Assembly: GCA_905221615.1 (NCBI GenBank)
Contig: CAJNDT010000134.1
Coordinates: forward strand, 1-64,000
Origin: Symbiodinium sp. CCMP2592
Lineage: Eukaryota; Sar; Dinophyceae; Suessiales; Symbiodiniaceae
Reading direction: 5' to 3'
DNA length: 64,000 bases
This document shows, piece after piece, positions 41,590 to 53,574 of this stretch. A program made the position numbers and the translations under genes. The stretch's first letter is position 1. Each line of letters opens with the position of its first letter. The notes below the pieces were generated by a model that saw only the letters and a program-made list of their open reading frames with translations, was not told the origin of the DNA and did not search any database.

Positions 41590-41935
41590 AGACTGCTGAA
41601 AACCACACGTTCCACTGCTTGCGACCGACAGAACCCGCGCTTGTGCTTGAGCGTGAGTTGGCGAGAACGGATTCGTTGATCTCGCTTGCATCTCCTCTTG
41701 GCTGGAAAGTCTGGCCTTCACCTGCCCAAGAGAGGCTCCCACTCTCTAGCATTCGCGGTTGAAACGTGAGAGAGCACCTTGTCTTTGAGATCGAAACAAA
41801 CTGGTTGCCTCAAGGTCGCCAGGAACGGGCAATGCTGGCGATGCGAACTTTCCGAGTGATGCTGTGTCAGTTGAGTTTACACGCACGAAAGCCCTGCGAC
41901 GCTTGAAGACTTCCAGGCTGCAGGCGTTCAACTAA
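41590..41935 (-). CDS. Candidate exons upstream of the lipase
   Basis: Minus frames read RAFVRVNSTDTASLGKFASP (about 41800-41890) and GDASEINESVLANSRSSTS (about 41640-41700). They may be 5' exons of the lipase gene or of a separate one. No domain recognised. Confidence 0.25.
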
Positions 41936-42880
41936 AATCAGCCAAAGTGGCTGGCCGTGCGCGGAGCCGAAGGGTCCCGTCTTGGATTCCTCCGCTAAAG
42001 GCCTGCGAACCATCCAAAGCCGGGGTTCCAGCCGAGTTGGCCGCGCTGCATTACGTCAGGAAAGCGCGACGGTGATCCGGCAGTGACACAGACACAACTT
42101 CTTAGATTCTTGTCTGTGGTGACCACGGTACGGCTCTATACACAGCACATTCGAGATGCTGTAGAAGATTGTAGAAGCGGGGGCGGCGGGATGCCTTCCG
42201 TCTCCTTTAGAGAGATCTGTTTGTAGTACGTAAAAAGCACTTGAGAGGATGATGAAGGCGACGAAGATAAGAGTGCCTCCCAGCCATCATGATGATGATG
42301 ATGAGGAGGATGATGATGATGATGATACTGATACTGATGATGCTCGGAAGATAACGGAAATGAAGACGATGATGACGATGACGACTACGATGGCTTGGAT
42401 TCGATGCTTTGATGAAAGCCTTAAAGGCGGCGCGTGGCGCCGCATGTCTTGGACTTCTCAGCTAAGGGGCGTCAACGAGATGCGCACGTCTGTCGCCACG
42501 TTGGTCACCTGGTGATGGCAGCCATGATGTTTGCTCGCTTGGGGATAAAACGGTGCCAAAACCCATGCACTGTGCTGCGTGATGAAACGAAACATGTCGG
42601 CGCGACGCTATTCGTGCCGCGGAAGGCCACAACCAAAGCGACTTCGTCCGGTCTCTCTGCTGTGCCTCAGTCGCAGCCTTGCTCTGCAGCAAACCAGCGG
42701 CCAGCGGAACTTCTAGGCCCAGGCTGGTGGAAGGGTCTGAAGGGTCTGCGGGGCTGGCCGGAGCCTCCTCATCCAGTGGACCCTGATCCTGCGAGCACTT
42801 CACGACACACATCAATGCTTGCCATTCATCGCTTTGTTAAGATTGCGGAAGCAAGGCTCGATGCCCGTGGAGCTGCTATC
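41936..42880. other. Mostly non-coding, with a GAT simple repeat
   Basis: GAT/GAC repeats lie at about 42285-42385. No secure gene; a minus frame at 42462-42815 is Ala/Ser/Pro-rich without motifs. Confidence 0.4.
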
Positions 42881-42885
42881 TGCCT

Positions 42886-43110
42886 TCATTGGCATGGTGG
42901 GGCCTCCGTTGCCTCATCGGCAAGACGCCCACGATGCTCGGCGATCCTGGGTTCCGTCAGTATCACACAAAGCTGCATAGCCTCAAAGTGGGCTTGGGCA
43001 TGTTTATGGGATGCGAGCAGCAGCCACTGCACGTCAAGCTGATCGCAGCTGCCGGACGTCGCGAACCAGACGTTGCGGCGGAGCTCGCCGCGGAGCTCGA
43101 CACACCTAAA
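42886..43110 (-). CDS. Possible exon, unidentified
   Basis: The minus frame reads SCDQLDVQWLLLASHKHAQA and MQLCVILTEPRIAEHRGRL. Protein-like, but unsupported by any known motif. Confidence 0.25.
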   Translation of the reverse strand, partial: FRCVELRGELRRNVWFATSGSCDQLDVQWLLLASHKHAQAHFEAMQLCVILTEPRIAEHRGRLADEATEAPPCQ

Positions 43111-43527
43111 ATCGACTGCTGTGCAATACTCTGTGCATCTGCAAACCACTGCGTCCGGAGCTCCCAGGGGCATTCTTGCGTAGATGGGGCCGCAGCCCAT
43201 TTCACTTATACTTTGCACCATGCCGCTTACCGTTGACGGTGTAGAAACAGCCCCACACTTGATGCTTCGAGTGGCATGTTGGTGTTCGCTGTGTGCTCCT
43301 CTGCAAGCGAGTCGAGATTCGCCCAGCATCGACAAATCGGAGGTTCGCTACACCGACAGCACACGCAGCCATCGGAGCCCCTCGCAGTCCTCACCATGGA
43401 CTTCGAACCACAGGCTCTCCACCTCTCTATGCAACATCACTGGGGGCTCTGCTCTTTTACAGCCCGAGATTTCGGCACCTGGTCCGGTGACCGTGCCGCA
43501 TCTTGCGCATACGCCCGCCTCGATCTC

Positions 43528-43947
43528 TCAAATTCCCCTTGGAAGCCCTGCGTGTCCCTGCCGCTTGTGCTGGGAGCAGGGCAGCTTCAAATCCGGATCC
43601 GAGGCATTCCCGGGGGTCCAAGTAACCTTTGCCAAGTGCTTCTGAAGAATTGCCACGAGGGAACTGATCCCGCCTCCCAAGTGCCATCGGAGAACAGCAA
43701 CCGAGCCTGCAACAGATGACCAAGGGAAGCCGTCGCAAGTGCAGAAAGGGCAGATGTTGGGCACAAGAACCTCACCGGAGGTCTGGACGTATTCTGGATG
43801 ATCATCTTTGTCACGCCCTTCCTGTCCGTTCCATGACTGAGCTTCTCTCCAGGCCCTGTTGAGTTTCAGCGAAACTGAGCCCTCCCATCTCTCCTGGCGG
43901 TATTCGCCATTCAGTCGGGCATGACCGCAACCGGTCACGTGGACCAC
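43528..43947 (-). CDS. Exon with a GxGxxxxNGxY-type motif
   Basis: The minus frame starts VHVTGCGHARLNGEYRQERW, then an Asp/Glu-rich stretch and a Cys-containing part (VPNICPFCTCDGFPW). Small domains of the style V-x-G-x-G-x4-NG-x-Y are, from memory, common in dinoflagellate predicted proteins, with no assigned function. This is probably one exon of a longer gene on minus. Boundaries unknown. Confidence 0.4.
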   Translation of the reverse strand: MVHVTGCGHARLNGEYRQERWEGSVSLKLNRAWREAQSWNGQEGRDKDDHPEYVQTSGEVLVPNICPFCTCDGFPWSSVAGSVAVLRWHLGGGISSLVAILQKHLAKVTWTPGNASDPDLKLPCSQHKRQGHAGLPRGI

Positions 43948-44017
43948 CGCCGGAAACGGGCAACCAAGATAGGTCTCCTCTTACGAATGCTTGGAGGCTT
44001 TAACCCGAGGCGTTGTC

Positions 44018-44200
44018 AGGCGAACTGCGCAAACTCATCTGCGACTGCAAGCTGTAAGCCCTCTACCATCGAGAAGTCGCAAAGTCGGAGAGCCAGGAGG
44101 AGGTCAAACTTGCCACGAGTCTCGATTTCGACGTCATGCTCCTTCGCCTCGGCTGAAATCTCGGCATCGCATAGTAGACATAGCATCGATTTCCTGCAAC
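44018..44200 (-). CDS. Candidate exon, unidentified
   Basis: The minus frame reads MLCLLCDAEISAEAKEHDVE and LLLALRLCDFSMVEGLQLAV, a good coding composition. It may belong with the exon at 43528-43947. Family unknown. Confidence 0.4.
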
Positions 44201-44964
44201 CACGTGGCTGCAGGGGCCGGGCGAAGGGCGATGGCGACGAGCAGCACGAGGCCGCAGCGAAGAACCAGGGCGAAGGAGGCCAAGAAGGCGAGAGGATATC
44301 CTTTCTTGGGGATGTATCTGCTTTTAGGAAAACCGGTGGACAACAAGCACGAATAGCCCAACCCCCCGTGTGTCCTATCGGAAGGTTCATGATGATCAGA
44401 AACGGTGGTCTGGTCAAGAGGTAGTAGAGGAGATATCGCAGACGCGCTCGACCTGAGGCTTGAATTCTGAAAAGTCCTTCCTCCCCCTTCTGAGTTCTGA
44501 ATCTGTGAGCCGGCCTGGTGTGCAGGGCAGATTTTCCAAGCATCTCCAATCATCTCGACAGAGTGCGCAGCAGCCGCAAACGCAATGACAATGCCGAGTG
44601 CACTTCCTGCACACTTGTCCGACGATCAGCATCGCGCTGCTACAGTGTTCATTGACCAGCCATGCTTTGTCAGTCCTGCATGCTCGCGTAATGCAATAAA
44701 AGAAAAGAATGAGGCGCGCGGAATAGCCTGTGCAAGCATATTATGTGCATAGAGAACATGCATGCATATAGTCGACAAAGCAGGAACTACCAGCAGCGGG
44801 CCTGCAAAAACAATGGCATGGTCGGAGGCGAGAGGAAGCCTCAGCCAGCGAAGGTCATATCCGAACCACCAGATGTGAATTCTTTGAGTGGCACGCGCAG
44901 CTTCCTTCTCATTCATGAAACGGACGAACGGACTATATTCTAACACGAGCCAATGGACGCGAGA

Positions 44965-45298
44965 AAGTGGAACGGTAGCAGTAGCAGTGGCAGTAGCTGT
45001 AGCAGGGGCAGTAGCAGTAGCACCATATGTAGTAGGAGTAGCGGTAACGGTAGCGGTAGCCGTAGCGGCAGCCGCAGCGGCGGCGGCAGCGGTAGCCGCA
45101 GCAGTAGCAGTAGCAGTAGCAGAAGCAGAAGCAACGCAGTACAAGCAGGAGTAGGAGTAGGCGTCGGAGTCGGAGTCGGAGTAGGAGGAGGAGCAGCAGC
45201 AGCAGCAGTAGTTGTTGTTGTTGGTGTTTCAGTAGTAGCAGTAGTAGCAGTAGCAGCAGCAGTAGCAGTAGCAGCAGCCGTAGTAGCAGTCGTAGCAG

Positions 45299-45373
<75 letters not shown>

Positions 45374-45392
45374 TAGGAGTAGGTGATAAACG
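44965..45392. repeat. (GTAGCA)n-type trinucleotide tract, about 430 bp
   Basis: GTA, GCA, GGA and CGT triplets are interleaved over about 430 bp, ending in runs of pure GTA and GCA. In the three plus frames it reads Ser/Gly, Val/Ala or stop-rich, and on minus mostly Leu, so no protein is inferred. It is the longest simple repeat in the window. Confidence 0.92.
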
Positions 45393-45759
45393 TAGAAAGT
45401 GTGACAGAGGGAGTAAAAGTAACGATCAGCTGCTGCACGTCGGCTTCTCAGACAGTGGCGTGTGCTCATCGGTTGGGCCCCACCAGGTGAGCATCCAGAG
45501 AAGCGTCAACAGAAAGTAGCTCCAGCCTGAAATCATGGATTCTATGGCAGATCTGGCAACCGTGGCCGCGCAAGCGACAGTTTTACGTAGTCAGTACAGT
45601 TCCACAGCTGTCACTCAGGAGCGAGTATGCGCACAAGGTACAGTAAGACTGATCTCGGCAGCCGACGCCGCCAGCGAGGTACTCGGGTACCTTCTTCACA
45701 GCGGAGGCCTGCTTGCTTCAGAGGTGAGGCTTCTAAGGCGGACGGCCCATGGTTGGCAG

Positions 45760-45920
45760 CAAGCCTGCGGCCGCCCAAAGCCAGGCGATTTGCAGCAGGA
45801 ACTCCACCGTGGCCCCTGCTCGAAAGGCCACCGACCCGTGGACGAAGGTTATCCTGCTCAAGGAAGTCGAAGACTTGCCACACTGGAAAGATGCCCTGCT
45901 ACACCAGTCACAGGAAACCC
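45760..45920 (+). CDS. Possible exon on plus strand
   Basis: The plus frame reads NSTVAPARKATDPWTKVILL and EVEDLPHWKDALLHQSQE. A minus frame further right (about 45990-46130, KLILGNRFCVQAVRQFMSL) is also protein-like. Strand for this area is unresolved. Confidence 0.3.
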
Positions 45921-46589
45921 CCCGCTTTTCTCGGAGACCTCACCCGGTGCCTCCAACAACCACGAACACCAGCTCGACTTGTTGTAATGCTTTGACTGGC
46001 GACTAGGGCCTACGAAGTGGAACCGCGTGATCCAACAGCAAATCCATATCAAATTCATGAGACTCATGAACTGTCGAACGGCCTGTACACAAAACCGGTT
46101 GCCCAGGATTAGCTTCTGTACGTAACCCTTTGCGCGAACTGAACTCCACACACTGGTGCCGGCACTTGCGAGGCTCCTACACAAACACTTGACCTGCGAT
46201 CTGCATCTTTGCCTTGTTCCAATTATTTCGGGTAGTAAGCCAACCCTTCCCTTGCCTCTGCGAGCGGTCCGGGAGGGTGTGGAAGCTCCGCGCGTAGGTC
46301 AGCGCCACACCGGCGCAGGCCAAGACGGCGAGCAAGGAGAGCCAGCCCTGAAAGTTTCGACTCCCAACAGAATTTCGGGCCGTTTAGGGCTTTGGGATGC
46401 TTCTTTCTTAGATTTAAGGGATGTCTTTGTTTTTTTAAGGGCCTTTTTCCGCCTTGCAGTTAAGGGATGTTTTGGTGCGTATGGTGCGTCTTCCTCGAAG
46501 GCGGTGCCTCTGGCGGTCTGCGCGGGCCGCTGGCCCAGCAACAGGAGCTGGGCCGCTCCACGAGCAAAGCCACCTGCGACTCAGCTGAC

Positions 46590-46685
46590 TGGTTTTAGGG
46601 TTTAGGGTTTATTTGGGTTTAGGGTTTCGGGTTTAGTGCTTAGGGTTTAGGGTTTAGGGTTTAAGGTTTAGGGTTTAAGGAATTG
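46590..46685. repeat. Interstitial TTTAGGG tract
   Basis: About 12 degenerate TTTAGGG units (variants TTTCGGG, CTTAGGG, TTAAGG) over about 95 bp. Confidence 0.85.
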
Positions 46686-46989
46686 GTTTGGTTATGGCCG
46701 CCCGGTGACTTCTAGTGTCGAACTCCTCTGAAACTTAGTCCTGCCCTGTGAGTTACGACCAATAGAATCCGAGTCGATATCCCTACTGCGAAACCTTGCC
46801 TCCGAAAAGGCATTGTCCCTCTCCCATTCTGCCAAGGATCTGGAAGATAGAGGGCGGCGCAGAGGGCAACGAGGTACTGCAGTATTCCGACGACCTCAGG
46901 TCCGCATCTTTGCTTTGAGGAGCTTGGGCTGCAGTGGCTTCTGCTTGTTGCAATCCGCGTGGCTCCCTCCAGGGGCCGCAGCAAGGAAG

Positions 46990-48673
46990 GCAAACTGACC
47001 TGCAGGGACCCAGTCAAGAATTGCTACCGTAAATTTGCTGAAGCTCCAGCACAGTGCCTCAACGGCGTAGATCGCTATGAAGAATGTCAGGGACACTGCT
47101 AGCAGCGACCATGGTACGGCAATCAGCATCGCCTGTCTACATCTCGGACTGGTCACAACACGCAAGACCTGAATCCTGCCATGTCCTGCCTGCGCATCCC
47201 ACTTCGAGAATGCCTGGCACAAGGCGGCACACCGCCCGGCAAGCACCGAGTGACTGCTGAAAGTGCAGCGAGGTACTGAAACTCACGTGCTCGCCCGCCT
47301 CCAACCAAGCCCCGCTCGCTGCGTGCATGCGTGGAGTCCGGAAGAGGGTAGTTGCAGGATGCCCATCCTGCGACACGGTGTTTTTCGAGCAAACCTTGGC
47401 AGGAAGCACGACGAGCGACGCCTTTGTCATGGCAGGCCTGCCTCAGATGCACGTTCCAGATCTGGTAAAAACCCAATAGGAAGGAAGAGGGCAAGTCTTT
47501 AACAAACGCTTTGACTAACCCAGCCGCTGGATCGCGGACTTGCCCGGGCCCCAAAGCATCAAGGCACCATGAGGCATCCGAGGTGCGAATGACTCTGATA
47601 TAGGGTTACACTTCCTTGGGACGAATACATACTGCCAAATCTCAACCCTAAACCCGAATGCATTGAGATGATATCGGTTCTGGCCTCTCGTAGCGGTGCT
47701 TCTGTGCCGACATGGCAGCTGTTGGCAGCACGACGTGCAGTCGGAAGCATGCAAGCTGAACTGCGTCTCAGACACTGCAGAAACTGAGGCCAGATGCTCG
47801 CCGACTACGATTCAGATGGCTGGTACATTACCTGGCAAGACCCGCTTTGAAGAGTCTCACCAACCCGGGTTGGCCACTCCGGCCTGACTGATGGTAAGCT
47901 GTGCCCTTCAAGGTAGGAAGGGCTCGGGAAGCGTGAAGGCTCGAGCCATCGAAGCAGGATGTCCAGTCTGTGGCGATGCAGATGTAGAGTCTTAGCAGCC
48001 TACGCTACAGTAGTATGTGGCTTCGAGTTTTCTTTGCAAGCGCTGAAACGATGGGAAAATCAACAGAAGTCTGTGAAAGCAGCAACTACTGGTGACTGTG
48101 ACTCCATCGGCAGCCACTCATGTGAAGCGGGTTCCTGGCATCGCCATGATGCGTCTTGAAATAATCCGAGAGCCGTCCCTCCCCGTTCTGGGCCAGGCCT
48201 GGAAGGAGCTGCGGATTGTTGATCACTGTTGTCGGCCAGGTCGGCTGCTGATAGCTGCCCCTGTCGACGACATACTGCGCGGGGATTGAAGTCATCTGCG
48301 GCGCAGAGATCAGCCTGGTACCTCGGCATCAACGCAACATTTTGACTATCCGGTTCCTCCACACGGCTTCGGCTTCCCGACCTTGCACCGTGGATGCCAG
48401 GGCCCCACCGGGGGGAGCCTGGGCCGACCTCGAAAGTTGCATCTTGAAAACCGCCACCCCGCATCCCCTCGCTGACACTCGGGGCCCCGCCACGTAAAGG
48501 CTGGTCGAGCAAAGGGAGCGGGCCTGTGAAACGGGACACGGGACCCCGAATCCCCGTCGTAAAGGGAGCCACGAGAGCCCTGAGATCTTGGCGTATACGC
48601 CATGTTCGAGGCCTTCGGGTGCGAAGGACGTCACAACAGCCGCAACAACCAGCAAAGTCTGCTTTGCAAGCAT
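46990..48673 (-). CDS. Minus-strand exon set: secreted/membrane protein, unidentified
   Basis: Several coding pieces lie on minus in order. From Met 48673 there is a signal-peptide-like start, MLAKQTLLVVAAVVTS, then EGLEHGVYAKISGLSWLPL. About 48115-48290 reads QYVVDRGSYQQPTWPTTVIN and LSDYFKTHHGDARNPL. About 47600-47680 reads FGFRVEIWQYVFVPRKCNP. About 47440-47550 reads GLVKAFVKDLPSSFLLGFYQ. About 47000-47145 reads VPWSLLAVSLTFFIAIYAVE, a likely membrane helix. They may be exons of one gene with a signal peptide and C-terminal helix, but more than one gene is possible. No family recognised. Confidence 0.4.
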
Positions 48674-48679
48674 CTTTCT

Positions 48680-50520
48680 GCCAGCCGGCGTGGTCTACTG
48701 CCAGAAATAATGCCAGCTATACGAACTTCTGCACTGTCACTTCTGTAAAGTAGGTAGCTTATCAACATCTGTGCTTCAGCGATTTCTGGCAACCGTTTTC
48801 TGCAGCCACCGCGGCTGAACACCGCACCATACGGAAGACAAGAAGAGTGACTAAGGCTTCCAACAAGCAGGGACGTTGCATCACTCTCTATTTGCCATTG
48901 AAGATCACGAACTCGCGGTGGTTCAAGTAGTCTGCCTTTGCAAGGCAGGTGAAGGTACAGGCACGAGCCTTGCAAAGCTGACCATGCCTCGTACAGAGTG
49001 TGTCCGAAAGCGCCCCACTTCACTTCCTCCAACCACTCGTCCTCACTGTGCAGCAGCAACTAACAGGTCCCTCAGAAAGGCTGCGACCCCGTAGGCCCCA
49101 GATGCACATGATGTACATGCATCCAGTCCAAGAGCATGGTGACTGATTTTATGCTGTATGATAACTTATGCCCTTATCGTAGACTATCTTATAGTCGATC
49201 GTATGTCTGCCCCCCTTTTTGCTCCCCTGGGCCTGGAGCTCTCCACAAACCAAAGCCTCGGAGCCGTCGATTTTCAGCTCGGCCAGGGTCCGGTCCTCAC
49301 AGGCTGCCATGCTACCCTTTAGGCCTCAGGGTGCCGGTTTATGGTTACCTTTTGGCCTTCGGGCAGGTTTTGAGGGGTGCCCTTAGGGTGTTTCAGGAAT
49401 GGTTTTAGAGGGTATGCTTCGGGATTGTTGGCAGTTTAGGGTTTAAGTCTGTCGCAGGTACGTTTTCCACATGTTTCAAGCACAAAAGCTGGTGCTGCAC
49501 TGCAGCACCAGCATGGCACGCGTGCGAAGGTGAGGGACCCCTGAAAGCTGTGAAGATCAATCGAACTCCGGCGGCATGAGCGAATTTCGAATCACCCCGC
49601 CCAAGTAACTTACGGAGATGCTCACAACACTCTTTGCACTCTCCCGACCCCCTCGGCACGCGCAGCAAGCACGCACCGCAGGTCGACTGGTTCGGTCACG
49701 TCGGATGTGAGACCACCGCCAGAAGTCACAAGCACACTGTATAAGTGGAGTGACAAGCTCGGCAAGCACGAAAGGAGCACAAAGCTCGGGCTCACGCACC
49801 GAAAGATAAGCACAAGCTGCATACCCAAACGGTGTAGAACTCAAGGTCCTGGGTTTCCAGGAAGTCTAAGCCAGTGGTGACAAGAAAACGCACCATCTGC
49901 GGGCAGTAAGGCTTGCCACAGAAACACAAACTAATTACAGTACCGCGGATTTCTTAGAAGGCCTCGTCGTGAGATTTCCGTGGGGCGTTGCCGAAGCTCG
50001 CCGCTCGCTGCCCAGAGGGATGCCCGCGTCCTCAGCACGCGCGTTCAGGCCGACAGCCCCCCCGGAGCCAGACGAAAGACATAGCCTCTCACAAGCCAGC
50101 TGCCCGCCCTGGCAGCACCGAAGGTTGCACAGAGTCAGGTTGAGAAGTCGTCAGGTGGACACCAAAGTGCACAAAGCAGGTGTCCCTAAGAGTCGTCAGC
50201 ACCTTCTTAATACTAGCTCCCTCCAGCCGCACTGGCCCCGAACTGTCTGGTCACTTTTGTTGACACATTGGCCCCGAATAGCTCGCACGCCTTGGCTGCC
50301 GCGAAGATGGCCTGCTCCTCCCATTGGCTGGTCTGAGTAGCCAACTCCCGTCACCGAGCACGAAGGGAACCACCACGGCGCCGCTCCATGGCCCTCTTGG
50401 CTTGAACGTCGGCCTCGTCGTTCAGAAGCCGACAAGCTCCGGCTCGATCAACATTTCAACTGCCAATGCTCAAACTTCCCCTCTCCACCAAAGGCGCCGG
50501 GTGGCTTCCGGTCAGCTCAG
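48680..50520. other. No secure gene
   Basis: Mixed sequence with short frames on both strands. Degenerate TTTAGGG sequence near 49300-49445. An 18-bp match to the DNA beside the spliced-leader relic lies at about 49612-49629. Confidence 0.4.
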
Positions 50521-50526
50521 ACAAGG

Positions 50527-52216
50527 TCATGGATCCAAGTACTCGCCTCCAAGAGCTGCCCAAGCCTCGCTGAAGATGCTGTTGAGCGAAGATTCACTGA
50601 ATCCATGTCGATTGCGATCCTGGTGGCACCACTTCTCCAGCCGCGCCCGGGAGCATAGGTTGCCATTGTACCGCGTGACATTGCTATGAGCGGGCAAATC
50701 AGAGCGGGTTTTGAAGCACCGGGTACAGCGCCTGCAGGAGCAAGCAGTGCGGAACTTGACACCGATGATCTTCGTTGAGTTCTTGACGCAACGATGCACG
50801 GGCCACGTGAACTTGCGAAAGCCCTCGGCCTGACGATGCATGTCATCCCGAAGATGTTTGGCAACTTCACTGTTGAGCTTCGTCACCCGCTGCGCAACAC
50901 TTCCCTGGCCTCCGGGATTGCAGGGTTGCTTCCACATCTCGATGGTGACCTTCGGGCGGCTCTCCTTCTTGTGCCTCTGCTTAGCGAGAACGACAGTGCT
51001 AGAACTCAGTGCCGAGCGGAGTTTGCTTGGAAGGCCGTGGGGAGACAAAGGACAAACCCAAAGCGTAATGAGCACGAAGACCCTTGACCGGAACAATGCA
51101 GTCAGTGGCCCAGTGGCCCAACTCCTTATCCCGGGCAGTCCTTCCCCACCATGGTTAGCGTCGACAATAGTTGCCACGCTTCCAACAAAGGTCAGTGTGG
51201 TGTCCTTGACGGCGACAACATAGGGGCATAGCTCACAAAGTACTTGGCCGCCTTGCCTTTAAGACCATGCCACTGGCAGCGAAACGCCTGAGAGACCGCC
51301 ACGTCCACACAGTGCCGGGCTGGGAACGCCAAGTCGAAGAAGCCGGGGGGTAAGTAACTCAGGATTGGCTGCTAGAAGACATTGCTGGCATGGAGGGGCG
51401 GCCTCAGAAAAGGAAAAAGTATCCAAAAAAATGCAACTAGAGACAACTAGCCCTGCTACCTTGGCAGGAGCACCCAAGGTCTCAGCCGGCGTAGTATAAG
51501 GGCCAGTCAGAACAGCAACCGGCGTGGCAGATCGGAAGGTCTTATTGGCCCCAAAACAGAAGTCACAGGAAGCTGCTTTTCAGTGAGGCAGTGGCGACCC
51601 CATCTCCAGTGTCGGGGTTGATGGGCACGAGGTCAGCATCGGCGTTGGCGGCGTGCGCCCCCTTAAAGAAGAAGGCGCGCCCGCCATCGGAACCACGAAC
51701 CCTCATCGTGGTGACGTCAACAAACGACGCCTGTCAAATCTGCTTGGCCTGCTCCGGGTCAACCGTCATGGGCCCATGCTCGAAGGACCAGATTTTAGGC
51801 ACTCTGTCATCGCCTCGTGTTGGGGGCAGCCAAACGGTTGCCTTTGACAATCAGCCCGAGATCACCTGCGCACTTGACCGCCCGCGCATGGTAGTCGGCA
51901 TGATTTTTGTTGCTTGCTCCGGCGCTCGACCCACTCGATCCGGCCCTTGATCTGCATGGATCGCGTCGGGTCTAAAAAACCCATCTTGGCCGGATGTATT
52001 GAGGACAACCTCGGCCTCAGGCTTGAGCAGCCGCACCAGGCCATAAAGCTGATGCCCTTGAGCATCTCCCTTCTCGGCTTTCCAAGCAAAGCTATCGAGA
52101 GCATGAACATGACGATCAGCAAGCCACTACACGATGCACTTCTGTGGCACCTTCTCGGAGGATTCCCACAACTCCTTGGAAGCAAAAGTCTTGGAGACCC
52201 GCGCAATCGCTCGAGC
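50527..52216 (-). pseudogene. Spliced-leader-tagged retrocopy, interrupted by stops and a frameshift
   Basis: Directly 3' of the leader relic the minus strand reads ARAIARVSKTFASKELWESS, an in-frame TAG, then DSFAWKAEKGDAQGHQLYGL and TMRGRSSAQVISG with a further stop. Later pieces are FVDVTTMRVRGSDGGRAFFF (about 51650-51725), NKTFRSATPVAVLTGPYTT in another frame (about 51490-51550), and an uninterrupted frame 50527-51177 with Cys pairs and CFKTRSDLPAHS, which looks like a C2H2 finger. No introns are apparent. An mRNA with a trans-spliced leader, reverse-transcribed and inserted, explains this. The parent gene is unknown, and a poly(A) relic was not found. The right-hand frame could be a separate gene. 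Confidence 0.5.
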
Positions 52217-52238
52217 CTTGAGCCAAAATGGCTACGGA
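52217..52238 (-). other. Dinoflagellate spliced-leader relic (22 nt)
   Basis: The minus strand matches the dinoflagellate trans-spliced leader exactly over 22 nt (core CCGTAGCCATTTTGGCTC). The leader is added to mRNA 5' ends and is not normally encoded at protein genes, so a genomic copy marks retroposition of a mature mRNA. Position, strand and the downstream coding-like sequence agree. Confidence 0.92.
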
Positions 52239-52394
52239 GATGCTCACAACGTTGCGAGGGCGAGGACGATTTTGGCCACACGTACTGTATGTGCGTCCCA
52301 ACCTTTAGAAAGCTTCACAAAGATTTTAGGCTTCAACAACCTCCTTGCAGTAGGGTTGGTTAGACCTCCGGACAGATATAATCTATAAGATGCT

Positions 52395-52660
52395 CTATAT
52401 ATATATATATATAATCTAATGTTTCAAACACCATGCGACGCTTAAGAAAACAGCCCTCTCTCATCTCTTGTTGACGATGTAAAACACAGAGCCAGGCCAC
52501 CTCCGTAACCTCCCTTTGCTCGCCGTCGTAGATCACGAGCTTGCCTTCGCAGAAATCGCACACAGGAAAAGGCGGAGGGGGAAAGCGGCGGCGTAGAAGT
52601 CTCGGGGTTTCGGGCTTTAGGGCTTTGGGGGTTTAAGGGTCTAGCCGTTTAAGGTTTCGG
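52395..52660. repeat. (TA)n and degenerate telomere-like tract
   Basis: A short (TA) run lies at about 52397-52413 and TTTAGGG-like sequence (TTTCGGG, TTTAGGGC, TTTAAGG) at about 52605-52660. Confidence 0.6.
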
Positions 52661-52798
52661 GCCTCGGGCCGAGGGTTTATGAGGCAATCTGCGGCCTTGC
52701 TCGTATGGCGGCATGCGGAATTCCTTGCACTGGTACAGGATGACTTGCCTTGTAGGGCCCGGGGACACCAGGAGCAAGCTTGGATAATAAGAAGGCTT

Positions 52799-53209
52799 TC
52801 ATGCAAGCGCATAAGACTTGCGTACGGGGAGCTTTGACACATCAATGCCATGGTCGGTAAAGAGCCGCTTCATGAGGTCCCCAAAGGTGGCATTCCCCCC
52901 GAGGGACAAGGATGCTGTCGTCTTCTTGACAACCACCTTCGACAGAGTAAAGAGCTCTTTGCATGCACAAGTCTGAAAGCCAGGCCACCTCAACAGTGAC
53001 CATGGCTCCGAGGCTTGTTGGTTGCGAATGTTCTGTCTAAATTCTCTGTTTTGGCCGGAGAGAGTGGATTCATGCCGTCCTTGCCACTCGCTACGTACAT
53101 CTAACAACATTTGACAATACCGCATTAGGTTTCTGGTTTCGCTGCAAGCAGCCTCTGTAGTTCCCCTGTCCAGCCAAAACGGTCCGGCAGATGCAGCTCC
53201 GTAAATCAA
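52799..53209 (-). CDS. Candidate terminal exon(s), unidentified
   Basis: The minus frame is open over 136 codons. The best part is near the 3' end, about 52799-52945: LSKVVVKKTTASLSLGGNAT and FGDLMKRLFTDHGIDVSKLP, ending at a stop. It reads as a C-terminal exon. The 5' portion may include intron. Function unknown. Confidence 0.4.
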   Translation of the reverse strand: MIYGAASAGPFWLDRGTTEAACSETRNLMRYCQMLLDVRSEWQGRHESTLSGQNREFRQNIRNQQASEPWSLLRWPGFQTCACKELFTLSKVVVKKTTASLSLGGNATFGDLMKRLFTDHGIDVSKLPVRKSYALA

Positions 53210-53574
53210 GTGTCACCCCGTCATGCCAAACAAACAATGTCACAACCAGCATGCACCACGAGAATACCCAGCCTGCCCTATTGTGGCACCGCCTGCAACT
53301 CAGCAGACAGAACATCTTTGTCAAACATCCTGAAAGGCTCCGAGGCAGCCACTTCCAGCTCCAGGCAGCGAAGACGTAGAAGGGTTCAAAGGCATCGCCA
53401 CGCTCGTGCTCGGTATGGAGACAGGTCGGCTGGGAGTCATTGCAGCTGACCTCTCTCCAGTATTCGCGGGAAACACAGTTTGGATTCCATGCCATCTTCC
53501 CTGCAAGTACCGTGACTACCTAGCACGAGTCCAAGCAAGAGTCTTCTGGCCTGCAATCATCCTAGACACCTGGG

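Noticed and set aside
44888-45519. Ser/Gly, Val/Ala and poly-Leu frames
   Set aside because: Artefacts of the (GTAGCA)-type repeat.
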